From an uncultured Aquimarina sp. (GTDB lineage: Bacteria; Bacteroidota; Bacteroidia; Flavobacteriales; Flavobacteriaceae), in NCBI GenBank assembly GCA_947503835.1, contig CANNFM010000008.1:124001-188000 (forward strand): 64,000 nt of DNA, read 5' to 3'. Below are positions 25,258 through 33,906 of the stretch, one piece after another; positions within the stretch are counted from its first letter, which is position 1, and each line of letters starts with the position of its first letter. A program made the position numbers and the translations under genes. The notes under the pieces are model-generated. The model worked only from the letters and a program-made list of their open reading frames with translations, did not search any database and had not been told where the DNA came from.

Positions 25258-26574
25258 TTAACCATTTTCTTTGGTAACGGATTCATTACGAATAATTCTA
25301 CTGCTTAAAATACTCCTCTTCTTTAGTAACAAAGGAATTATGATAGAAAAAAACACAATCCCATTAAATCTCACCAACATAGATTCAAAAAAAAGAGAGA
25401 TAAACAGAATAAGAAAAACAGAAAGCTCGTTTCTACTTCTATTCATTCGAAGAGAAAGCAAAACAAAAATGTTTATTAAGATCCCAAACCCAATAATGCC
25501 CGTTTGCAGATATGTTTGAAGAAATTGATTATGGGCATTATATTGATTATTATAATTATGAAAATAATTTAGTTGCTTATATTTTTCCATTAAAACTTCA
25601 TTGGTATCTCCTACTCCATATCCAAACAAAGGGGCTTCTTGTATTAATTTAATACTGGCATGCCAGGTAAGTAGTCTCGACTTCTCTACTGCTGTATTGT
25701 CTATCTTGTCGGTACTACTGAAAGTTGTTACCCTTGAATAAAAATCAAATACACGAGGATTATTTAGAAACACAATAACGCCCAAAAGAAATACTATCGC
25801 CATTGTATATTTTTTACTTTTCTCTGAGATGCTAAAAATTAACAACATACACATAACGGCTAAAATTAGATATGCTGCAATTGATGCCAATAAAAAAAGA
25901 TATAAGAATAATATTACGGTGACCAAGGCTCTAGTTCTGGATTGAAGTTTGTTTTTAAGATAATAACTTAGAACCAAAAGAATATATAGTGAGACATAAC
26001 TTGGATTTACTAATGTAGAAAACTCTGCGCCTATAAAGTAATTCCAGCCCTGCGAAAAAGCGCTTAAAATTAAAGAAACAGTTTCTAAAGAAGTGTCAAA
26101 AAAAAACTCTCTATTTATAACTAGTATACAGTTGTATAAAGCGATTGATAAGTTTATAAAAAAGGATATTATTAATCCTCGAAGTAAAAAATCAAATAGC
26201 TTTTTTACTGTCGAAGAATCTTCCTTTACAAATAAAAAAATTATTGGAAAAAAGAATAAAGATAATGAGCGTTGTATCAAATTTATTCCATCAGATACAT
26301 TATCTGTATAGATCAAACTAATCAACATTACGATAAAATACAACGGAAATAGTAGTAATGCTTTATTGTCTAAAACTAGTTTCTTATTGGATTTAACAAT
26401 ATTGATTACACCCAGGATAATTGAGATGATAAAAAAAGGAGTAGAAAGATTAATCCCCAATGGCAATAGAAAAAAGGCAGCGTAAAGACTATTCCAAAAA
26501 ATAGTTAATACCAAATCACTTTCCTCTATATAAAGCATTCTGGTAATTCTGGATGTTATTTTACTTGATATCAC
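25258..26574 (-). CDS. O-antigen ligase/polymerase family membrane protein
   Basis: A 438-residue protein with about 11 hydrophobic segments and the Wzy_C/WaaL periplasmic signature APLFGYGVGD followed by NAHNQFLQTYLQTGIIG. Members either join the finished glycan to an acceptor lipid (WaaL) or polymerise repeat units (Wzy). Because a Wzy-like protein exists at 47744, ligase or attachment is plausible here. It starts with GTG 26574; ATG 26538 is an alternative. A weak terminator precedes it. Confidence 0.85.
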   Translation of the reverse strand: MISSKITSRITRMLYIEESDLVLTIFWNSLYAAFFLLPLGINLSTPFFIISIILGVINIVKSNKKLVLDNKALLLFPLYFIVMLISLIYTDNVSDGINLIQRSLSLFFFPIIFLFVKEDSSTVKKLFDFLLRGLIISFFINLSIALYNCILVINREFFFDTSLETVSLILSAFSQGWNYFIGAEFSTLVNPSYVSLYILLVLSYYLKNKLQSRTRALVTVILFLYLFLLASIAAYLILAVMCMLLIFSISEKSKKYTMAIVFLLGVIVFLNNPRVFDFYSRVTTFSSTDKIDNTAVEKSRLLTWHASIKLIQEAPLFGYGVGDTNEVLMEKYKQLNYFHNYNNQYNAHNQFLQTYLQTGIIGFGILINIFVLLSLRMNRSRNELSVFLILFISLFFESMLVRFNGIVFFSIIIPLLLKKRSILSSRIIRNESVTKENG

Positions 26575-26700
26575 AGATTTGGTTTAGACTTATTCATCTT
26601 TTTTACATCAATACCTAAAACACGAAGTTATATTACCTTTTAAAATACTATAACACTTTTTGCTGTCAAATATTTTAAGAAATAATTGGTCAATAAACAA

Positions 26701-26730
26701 AGAGGTGCAAAAACAACCTCTAATCTAATC
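26701..26730 (-). terminator. Possible weak terminator after the UDP-xylose synthase gene
   Basis: A 6 bp stem (AGAGGT / ACCTCT, 9 nt loop) followed on the minus strand by TTTGTTTATT, 26 bp beyond the stop at 26747. The short stem makes it weak; nothing else is seen in this 172 bp gap. Confidence 0.4.
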
Positions 26731-26746
26731 ACTACATCCTTCCTTT

Positions 26747-27718
26747 TTATGAAAAATCTCTATGTTCACTTTTGTGAAGTTCCTCTGTAGATAGTTCTTT
26801 AAAATAATCTAAGGTATACTTCATCCCTTCTTGTCTATTTATTTTTGGTTCCCAGTCTAAAACCTCCTTAGCCTTAGAAATATCTGGTTGTCTTTGTAGA
26901 GGGTCGTTAACAGGAAGGTCTTTGTATATAACTTTTTGACTTGTACCCGTAAGCTTTATGATCTCTTCGGCAAAATCTCGTATGGTGATTTCATTAGGGT
27001 TGCCAATATTCACAGGATATACATAATCGCTAAAAAGCAACCTATAAATGCCTTCGATTAAATCATCTACATAACAAAAAGAACGGGTTTGCAGGCCTTC
27101 TCCAAAGACTGTTAAATCTTCGCCCCGCAGAGCTTGCCCAATAAAAGCAGGGACCACTCTACCATCATTTAATCGCATTCTTGGGCCATAGGTATTAAAG
27201 ATGCGTACTATTCTGGTTTCTACCCCGTGATAGGTATGGTATGCCATTGTTATAGATTCCTGAAATCGTTTTGCTTCATCATACACTCCCCTTGGCCCTA
27301 TGGTATTTACATTTCCATAATAATCTTCTGTTTGTGGATGTACCAAAGGATCTCCGTATACTTCACTAGTTGAGGCAATTAGAATTCTGGCATTTTTTTC
27401 TTTGGCTAAGCCTAATAAATTATGGGTTCCTAACGACCCTACTTTTAAGGTTTGAATAGGAATCTTAAGATAATCGATAGGACTGGCTGGTGACGCGAAA
27501 TGAAGAATATAATCTAATTCTCCCGGGACATGAACAAATTTGGTTACATCGTGATTGTAGAATTCAAAGTGTTCATGTTTGAATAAATGTTCAATATTTT
27601 TAAGATCCCCTGTTATAAGATTATCCATTCCTATCACATGAAATCCATCTTTAATAAACCGATCACATAGATGAGACCCTAAAAAACCTGCTGCTCCTGT
27701 TATTAGAACTTTTTGCAT
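26747..27718 (-). CDS. UDP-glucuronate decarboxylase (UDP-xylose synthase)
   Basis: A 323-residue extended SDR enzyme. NAD-binding [10 protein letters not shown], catalytic Ser/Thr in [10 protein letters not shown], YxxxK in YDEAKR, and the UXS-specific stretch [13 protein letters not shown] are present. It converts UDP-GlcA to UDP-Xyl. It begins 1 bp after the UDP-glucose dehydrogenase gene that would make its substrate, so the pair forms a UDP-Glc to UDP-GlcA to UDP-Xyl route in the cytoplasm. Confidence 0.92.
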   Translation of the reverse strand: MQKVLITGAAGFLGSHLCDRFIKDGFHVIGMDNLITGDLKNIEHLFKHEHFEFYNHDVTKFVHVPGELDYILHFASPASPIDYLKIPIQTLKVGSLGTHNLLGLAKEKNARILIASTSEVYGDPLVHPQTEDYYGNVNTIGPRGVYDEAKRFQESITMAYHTYHGVETRIVRIFNTYGPRMRLNDGRVVPAFIGQALRGEDLTVFGEGLQTRSFCYVDDLIEGIYRLLFSDYVYPVNIGNPNEITIRDFAEEIIKLTGTSQKVIYKDLPVNDPLQRQPDISKAKEVLDWEPKINRQEGMKYTLDYFKELSTEELHKSEHRDFS

Positions 27719-27719
27719 C

Positions 27720-29033
27720 TTATATTTTTACATCATTTCGTCCAATAGAGAAATATGAAATTCTTTCATTTTCTATATCCTGAATGTCATAGAGATTTCT
27801 ACCATCAAAGATAACGTTATTGGTTAGACTATTTTTGATTTTATCAAAATCGGGTGTTCTAAAGATACTCCACTCTGTACAAATAATTAATGCATCAGTG
27901 CCTTGTAAGGCATCATACATGGTTTTTGAAAACTCTATCTTATCTCCATACTTGCGAGCCACGTTATCCATCGCTTCTGGATCAAATGCCTTAATTTTTG
28001 ATCCCTCATTTAACAGCTCATTTATTATGTATAATGCTGGTGCCTCTCTGATATCGTCTGTTTCTGGTTTAAAGGCTAGGCCCCAGATTGCAAAAGTTTT
28101 TCCTTTCAAATCATTGTTGAAATACTTTTTAATTTTGGGTATTAATGCTAATTTTTGGGTTGCATTAACATCAATTACAGATTCCAAAATTTTAAAGTCA
28201 TAATTATCATCTTTTCCTGATTTATGAAGTGCTTTTACATCCTTAGGAAAACACGATCCTCCATAACCGATTCCTGGGAATAAGAAACGTTTACCAATTC
28301 TTGAGTCTGTTCCCATCCCAATTCTTACTTTGCTTACATCAGCCCCTACTCTTTCACAATAATTTGCAATTTCATTCATAAAGGTAATCTTAGTTGCCAA
28401 GAAAGAATTTGCTGCATACTTGGTAAGTTCTGCTGATTTTTCATCCATAATAATTATCGGGTTACCGGATCTTACATATGGTTTATATAATTTTTTCATA
28501 AGCTCTGTAGCCCTTTCGGAACTGGATCCAACTACTATTCGTTCTGGTTTAAGGAAATCGTCTACGGCAAAACCTTCTCTTAGAAATTCAGGGTTAGAGA
28601 CTACGTCAAAATCACATTTAGCATTTTTTAAAATTACTTCATTAACTTTTTCGGCAGTTCCTACTGGGACTGTACTTTTATCCACAATCACCTTATATTC
28701 TTGCATTAATCTACCTATATCATCTGCTACTCCAAGAACATATGATAAATCGGCTGATCCATCTTCATCCTCTGGGGTTGGCAATGCTAAAAATATAATT
28801 TGACCATGCTGCAGACCTTCTTCAAGTGAAGTTGTAAAACTTAACCTACCGGCTTTTATATTTCTTTCAAAAAGTACATCGAGATGAGGCTCATAGATGG
28901 GAACTTCTCCATTACGCATTTTTTTCACTTTCTCTTTGTCTATATCTACGCAAATAACTTCGTTTCCAGTTTCTGCTAAACATGTTCCTGTTACTAGACC
29001 CACATATCCAGTCCCTATTACAGATATTTTCAT
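27720..29033 (-). CDS. ugd: UDP-glucose 6-dehydrogenase
   Basis: A 437-residue protein of normal length with Rossmann [17 protein letters not shown], the DKSTVPVGT motif, the catalytic Cys motif [14 protein letters not shown], and the C-terminal domain starting at [17 protein letters not shown]. It makes UDP-GlcA from UDP-Glc with two NAD. Adjacent to UXS, which supports UDP-glucose over UDP-GlcNAc as substrate, though a WbpA-type role cannot be excluded. Confidence 0.93.
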   Translation of the reverse strand: MKISVIGTGYVGLVTGTCLAETGNEVICVDIDKEKVKKMRNGEVPIYEPHLDVLFERNIKAGRLSFTTSLEEGLQHGQIIFLALPTPEDEDGSADLSYVLGVADDIGRLMQEYKVIVDKSTVPVGTAEKVNEVILKNAKCDFDVVSNPEFLREGFAVDDFLKPERIVVGSSSERATELMKKLYKPYVRSGNPIIIMDEKSAELTKYAANSFLATKITFMNEIANYCERVGADVSKVRIGMGTDSRIGKRFLFPGIGYGGSCFPKDVKALHKSGKDDNYDFKILESVIDVNATQKLALIPKIKKYFNNDLKGKTFAIWGLAFKPETDDIREAPALYIINELLNEGSKIKAFDPEAMDNVARKYGDKIEFSKTMYDALQGTDALIICTEWSIFRTPDFDKIKNSLTNNVIFDGRNLYDIQDIENERISYFSIGRNDVKI

Positions 29034-29047
29034 TTAACTTTTATTTT

Positions 29048-30418
29048 TTATACACCTCTTGAAAACAAGATGGTTGTTATTGTTTTAAATAAAATTCGTA
29101 TATCGAGCGTTACAGATCTATTTTTGATGTAATAAAGATCATACTCTAATTTTTTTATAGAATCCTCAAGGTTTTCTCCGTACTTATACTTAACCTGTGC
29201 CCAACCTGTTATTCCAGGTTTAACGACATGCCTAACAGAATAGAATGGATTCATTTTGTCTAATTGATCAACAAAAATCTTTCTTTCTGGACGAGGTCCT
29301 ATAAAACTCATATCTCCGTTAATTACAGAAATAATTTGAGGCAGTTCGTCTATTCTGAACTTTCTCAGAATCTTTCCGAAAGGAGTTACTCTGGCATCAT
29401 TATTTGTAGCCATTTTAGCTCCAGACTTCTCAGCATCTACTACCATGGATCTGAATTTGTATATATTAAATTCTTTTCCTTTTCTTCCTATTCTTTTTTG
29501 AATATAAAATAGGGGTCCTTTATTTAAAAAAAAGTTGAAAAAGGATACAAAAGGAACCACTATAACGAAAATTAACCCTACAAAAAGACATAAGATAATA
29601 TCTACAAGTTTTGTAAATAATTTTTGGATGTAGTGAGATCTTTTATTTTTTAAATGTAATACTTCGTAAAAATTGTTTCCTAACAAATTTAAGGGTAATG
29701 CCTCATAAGTAGACTCATAAAAAGAGGTGAATGTAAAAACTTCTTTGCCAAAATACATTGCTCTGGTTAAAAACTTTTCCACTTCTACTGGCATATTCTG
29801 ATAATCTTTAATCCTTATAATTACAGTATCAATTTTATCCATTATTTTATTCAGCCGCTCTGGGTTTTTGGCAAACGTTTCGTGGTTGGTGGAAACACTT
29901 AACTTAACCTTATACCCATTAGAGTTTTTAATTCCTTCGACATTAGCGATGTTGTTTTCTTTGAATTCCTTAAAAGTTTCTTCGTAAATAAAAATGGCAT
30001 TTTTTAAAAACGGTTGAGAAATAAAAAAATTAGAACATATAATTCGCCATGCTGTTAGTGAAAATGGCATTAGCGCTAAGAAAACTACCAAATAAGGCCT
30101 GCTTACTGTTGTATTAATCAATAGAATAGTAAGAAAGAAAACAGAGAAGGAATACAACACCCCAACTACAAGTGATAATCTAAAAATGGTAATGGGTTTT
30201 GATGCTCTTTCTAAGTTATATATGTCGATTACATATGCAATTATTGAAAAAAGAACTACACCAATAATATAAATAGTAAGACCATGCTTTTCCTGATCAA
30301 AAGTGCCTTTCAAAGTTCTATTTATAAGCAAGTACAAATAAAAAAAAACGATTGCTAAGTCCCCTATAAATAGAAATAACTTTCTTTCTATTACATTGAG
30401 TGTAAATACTCTATTCAT
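29048..30418 (-). CDS. Undecaprenyl-phosphate sugar-1-phosphate transferase (WcaJ/PglC superfamily)
   Basis: A 456-residue initiating transferase. N-terminal four membrane helices (about 15-130), a CoA-binding-like soluble region, one further helix near 270-290, and the C-terminal catalytic domain with KFRSMVVDAEKSG, the DE pair in RKFRIDELPQ, and INGDMSFIGPRPE plus KPGITGWAQV. It transfers hexose-1-phosphate to undecaprenyl phosphate to start the repeat unit on the inner membrane. It sits 14 bp upstream of ugd. Confidence 0.92.
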   Translation of the reverse strand: MNRVFTLNVIERKLFLFIGDLAIVFFYLYLLINRTLKGTFDQEKHGLTIYIIGVVLFSIIAYVIDIYNLERASKPITIFRLSLVVGVLYSFSVFFLTILLINTTVSRPYLVVFLALMPFSLTAWRIICSNFFISQPFLKNAIFIYEETFKEFKENNIANVEGIKNSNGYKVKLSVSTNHETFAKNPERLNKIMDKIDTVIIRIKDYQNMPVEVEKFLTRAMYFGKEVFTFTSFYESTYEALPLNLLGNNFYEVLHLKNKRSHYIQKLFTKLVDIILCLFVGLIFVIVVPFVSFFNFFLNKGPLFYIQKRIGRKGKEFNIYKFRSMVVDAEKSGAKMATNNDARVTPFGKILRKFRIDELPQIISVINGDMSFIGPRPERKIFVDQLDKMNPFYSVRHVVKPGITGWAQVKYKYGENLEDSIKKLEYDLYYIKNRSVTLDIRILFKTITTILFSRGV

Positions 30419-30506
30419 TAATTAAATGTTTTCACAACACTACATCTATCTATATTTTAAATACTGGATTTATTTAGAGTTATGCCATTTTTGTTCTAAA
30501 ATTGTT

Positions 30507-30582
30507 CAAAAATAATCTTTTAAAGTCACAACTCCTTATGGACATAAGATAAAACCATAATTTAAGAATAAATTGGAGTTGT
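30507..30582 (-). promoter_or_regulatory. Leader region of wcaJ-type gene: -7 box plus inverted repeat
   Basis: TATTTTTG lies at 30514-30507 (minus strand) with TTG 14 bp upstream, shorter than consensus spacing. Overlapping it, ACAACTCC at 30528-30535 and GGAGTTGT at 30575-30582 form an 8 bp inverted repeat enclosing a small hairpin (CTTAT / ATAAG). It may be an internal promoter with an operator, or a terminator of the upstream gene. The remaining part of this 202 bp gap is AT-rich with no gene. Confidence 0.38.
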
Positions 30583-30620
30583 TTTCAAAAAATGCAAGCT
30601 AATTACATATTAAGAATTAC

Positions 30621-31856
30621 TTATAAATCATCAAATACCTTATCAAAAGTATTACTAATTTTGTCATATGTGCAATTTTCTATCAAATATTCGTACCCCC
30701 TCTCACCATACTGTAGTCGGTTTTCATGGGATAAGCTCTTAAAATAAAGGATTCTATTTTTTAAAGATTCTTCATCTTCTGGAGGCACAACATAACCAGA
30801 ATTAGAGTACGTAACAGGATTTTCATTCGATGCTAACATTTGGATTATCGGTTTTTTGGCATAGAAATAATCAAATGTTTTTAATTGCGATGTTCCAAAA
30901 TCATAAATCTTTGTGTCTTTTGTTCCTTTACCCATAAACAAAACATCCATTTTGGATAGAAACAGCCTTACAAATTGCTTAGGAACTCTATCTAGAAAAT
31001 GAATATTATTATAATTCTTAGTTTCTTCCAAAAGTTTTTCTTTTTCTGGCCCACCCCCCAAAACATAAAAATGAATCTTCTCGTCTTTAAGTCTTGATAC
31101 TACTTTTATTATAGTATCCAAAGGGTTTGCAATCACTAAAGTTCCTGCATAGCCAACATTAAAAGTTCCACTATCGATTTTTCCTTCAAATATATCCTCT
31201 ATTTTATCTTTTTTCTCATTCGGAAGTTCAAATCCATTTGTGATCCAACGATAATTGAAGTTTTGATGCCCTAAAACGTTCTTGATGTGTAGATCTGCTC
31301 TTGGAATAACTGAGATAATACTATCTGCTTTTGAATACGAAAGCTTTTCTAAATAAGCCAAAAACTTCATAAACATATTCTTATCCGAATAATTACCTAA
31401 TTCTATTGCAGAAAGAGGCCACAAATCTCTAACCTCAAAAATAAATTTAGTTTTTGGGTAAAACAACTTTCTAAAAATCAGAATGTTTAAGACTGGCAAC
31501 AAAGGAAGAGATGACAATACAATTATATCTGGTTTAGGAACCTTCTTTTTAGAAATAAAAGGAACTAAACACAGGTTTATAGAAAATATGATCCAACTTA
31601 AAATCCTTCCAATTCCATGTGATTTTTTATATGTATTTCCTTTTAAAATTAGGGTCCTAATATCTTTGTTTACCAACTTATATAACCCTTTAAATTTGTT
31701 GTGCCTATATGGAGCATGCGAAAAAGAAGATGTGATCAAAAGTGTATTATACTTCTCTGTCTTTTTTAAATGCTTAGCAATATAATAATGCCTATACCCC
31801 TCTCCTTCAATATCTGGGCTTGTAATATATTGATTTATGATCCAAATATTTTTCAC
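30621..31856 (-). CDS. Glycosyltransferase family 4 protein (WbuB-like)
   Basis: A 411-residue GT-B enzyme. The N-terminus (IWIINQYITSPDIEGEGYRH) and the donor-binding half (FNVGYAGTLVIANPLDTIIK, then YVLGGGPEKEKLLEE) match WbuB/WcaI-like GT4 proteins. It would add a sugar to the growing lipid-linked repeat unit; acceptor and donor are unknown. The start is GTG 31856, 4 bp from the stop of the gene before it. Confidence 0.86.
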   Translation of the reverse strand: MKNIWIINQYITSPDIEGEGYRHYYIAKHLKKTEKYNTLLITSSFSHAPYRHNKFKGLYKLVNKDIRTLILKGNTYKKSHGIGRILSWIIFSINLCLVPFISKKKVPKPDIIVLSSLPLLPVLNILIFRKLFYPKTKFIFEVRDLWPLSAIELGNYSDKNMFMKFLAYLEKLSYSKADSIISVIPRADLHIKNVLGHQNFNYRWITNGFELPNEKKDKIEDIFEGKIDSGTFNVGYAGTLVIANPLDTIIKVVSRLKDEKIHFYVLGGGPEKEKLLEETKNYNNIHFLDRVPKQFVRLFLSKMDVLFMGKGTKDTKIYDFGTSQLKTFDYFYAKKPIIQMLASNENPVTYSNSGYVVPPEDEESLKNRILYFKSLSHENRLQYGERGYEYLIENCTYDKISNTFDKVFDDL

Positions 31857-31860
31857 AATA

Positions 31861-33903
31861 TTATAGCTTTATGTTTTCAATAATAATTTTTTCTGTTTTA
31901 TCACAACCAGCATAAATACCTATATTGAATTTTTTATAAGAATTTACTGTTGGTGTGAAGTCCCCAAATAGATAGATTTCATTTCCTCGTTCAACTTTAT
32001 TCGTTAATGATACTTTAAAATCCCAATTGTCATAACCGTGTTTTATCCTTTTTTCTGGAAGTTGTTGAATTTCATCTTCATTTGGATATCCATGAAAGTA
32101 TAACACACATTCATTTAAATTATTTAAATCCATTGATTTAATTTTAAGACAGAGTGTATATCCTGATTTTCTTTTAATAATTTTAAGCTCGTTTAATATT
32201 AAATCACTTCGTATTTCTTTGGGCTTGCTCAAAATTATAGTCTTGCTAGCTTCATACTCCTCAAGTAATAAGGACTTAAATTCTTTATTATAGAAAATGT
32301 AATGATTAGAGAATTGAACATTGGAATTATACAACTTCGGTAATAAATAATTAGCGAGTTGTTTATTATTCTTTACTTCAGAAATTAAAACAATATCTGT
32401 AAAATTTAATTGGGTAATATAACTTCTCATTACCTGTTTGAAGTTTTTATTATTCATTTCAGGAATTGATTTAAGTCTCTCGGTTTTAACAAATTTATCT
32501 TCTTCAATTTCAGGCAAATAATCAATTATTTTAAGCTCACGTTTATTTGTGTTGGCGACCTTATATAAGGCATCGCTAATATTATTCTTAGCACTTGGAA
32601 CTAGGGTTGAAAAAGAGAATTTTGAATGCCCTACCATTGGCACAAATATTATAAGAGCCAATGCTAGGTAAAGAATATAAGATCTTTTTTCTTGTTTAAA
32701 AAAACTCGTATTCAGAATTCGTTTTATTATGGTTTCTATCAATATTCCTGTAAAAAAAACAAGTGATGGTATAAATGGTAATATGTTTCTATCAACATAT
32801 ACTCTTTGCTTAATTATAGCCCAAATTGACAAAAGGATCACCCCTAAAAAACATGCTATTTTTATTCTTGAATCTATGGAGCAATATTTTAATCCGAAAA
32901 AAATAATTAGTGGGAGAAGAAATACCAAACCACCTAGAGAGAAAAACACTTCTCTAACAACTCCTTTAAGGTTATCTATTCGATAATTTTCGACAATAGC
33001 TTTATTACTGCCTGTTGCGTAGTGCCAAAAGTTTGAAAAATAATCATGAATAACATTGGAAAACTTCACTTCTTCATAAAATATATTAAAATTAATCAAA
33101 CAAAAAAACAAAACAAAAAAACAGACAAACGCAACCATGATTGATAATATTTTTTCAATTTCTTTAAATTTAGAAAGTATCAAAACTAGAATTAAAACTA
33201 CTACGAATAGACCTGAAAACTTCAAGGACATTATTAGCGCACAAAAAAATGAGGCTAGAATCACCCAAAATAAACTTATTGTTTTTCTTTTGTAAACCGA
33301 AAAATACAGCCAAACCATGGCATTTATCATTATTAATAAAAGAGGTTCTATATAAAACAAAGAGCGCTCTTTGAGTAACAAAAAGTTAATCCCGATAAGT
33401 ACAGATACCATAAACATGGTTAAGTAATACTTATGCCTCCATAAATAAAAAACTAATGGGATAAAGGATAAAAACATTAGTATTATAACTTGTAATTTAA
33501 GATAATAGTGAAAATATCGTAGATTAGGGTCTTTCATATTCTTACCCAACTCCGTATAAGAGGCCGATACTTTATAATTTGAAACAATGTAATTGTGTCC
33601 TGGATATTTCCAACCATCCATCCAGACATTTCCTCCCATATGATTCATCATACCTATCAAAGCCCCTGGATAGAACATATATGTAAATATTCTTGGCCCA
33701 TTTAAAGATCTATGTATAGTTTTTGATGGGTCTTGATTTGGATGAACCGTTGAAATAGTATAATACTCATCGGGGGTGTAATTGCCCATTCTATTTCTGT
33801 TATAATTTACCTGTAGAACTACTGTGGTAAAAAATAATACTATTAAAGCAAGCAATAGCAACTTGTATGTTTTCAAAAAAGTGAATAAAAAGTGATGCTC
33901 CAT
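31861..33903 (-). CDS. GT-C type membrane glycosyltransferase-like protein
   Basis: A 680-residue protein with a signal-anchor, about ten membrane segments to residue 430, and a soluble C-terminal domain of about 240 residues rich in beta strands. The first periplasmic loop contains YTPDEYYTISTVHPN, a DE motif typical of GT-C enzymes of the ArnT/PMT type. These use polyprenyl-phosphate sugars in the periplasm. It may decorate the glycan after flipping. The specific family is unclear; 3 bp separate it from the fusion gene upstream. Confidence 0.65.
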   Translation of the reverse strand: MEHHFLFTFLKTYKLLLLALIVLFFTTVVLQVNYNRNRMGNYTPDEYYTISTVHPNQDPSKTIHRSLNGPRIFTYMFYPGALIGMMNHMGGNVWMDGWKYPGHNYIVSNYKVSASYTELGKNMKDPNLRYFHYYLKLQVIILMFLSFIPLVFYLWRHKYYLTMFMVSVLIGINFLLLKERSLFYIEPLLLIMINAMVWLYFSVYKRKTISLFWVILASFFCALIMSLKFSGLFVVVLILVLILSKFKEIEKILSIMVAFVCFFVLFFCLINFNIFYEEVKFSNVIHDYFSNFWHYATGSNKAIVENYRIDNLKGVVREVFFSLGGLVFLLPLIIFFGLKYCSIDSRIKIACFLGVILLSIWAIIKQRVYVDRNILPFIPSLVFFTGILIETIIKRILNTSFFKQEKRSYILYLALALIIFVPMVGHSKFSFSTLVPSAKNNISDALYKVANTNKRELKIIDYLPEIEEDKFVKTERLKSIPEMNNKNFKQVMRSYITQLNFTDIVLISEVKNNKQLANYLLPKLYNSNVQFSNHYIFYNKEFKSLLLEEYEASKTIILSKPKEIRSDLILNELKIIKRKSGYTLCLKIKSMDLNNLNECVLYFHGYPNEDEIQQLPEKRIKHGYDNWDFKVSLTNKVERGNEIYLFGDFTPTVNSYKKFNIGIYAGCDKTEKIIIENIKL

Positions 33904-33906
33904 TTA

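Noticed and set aside
27820..28803. Two plus-strand frames of 127 codons each
   Set aside because: Both are antisense to ugd, whose motifs and codon pattern are certain; no ribosome-binding or family signal supports them.
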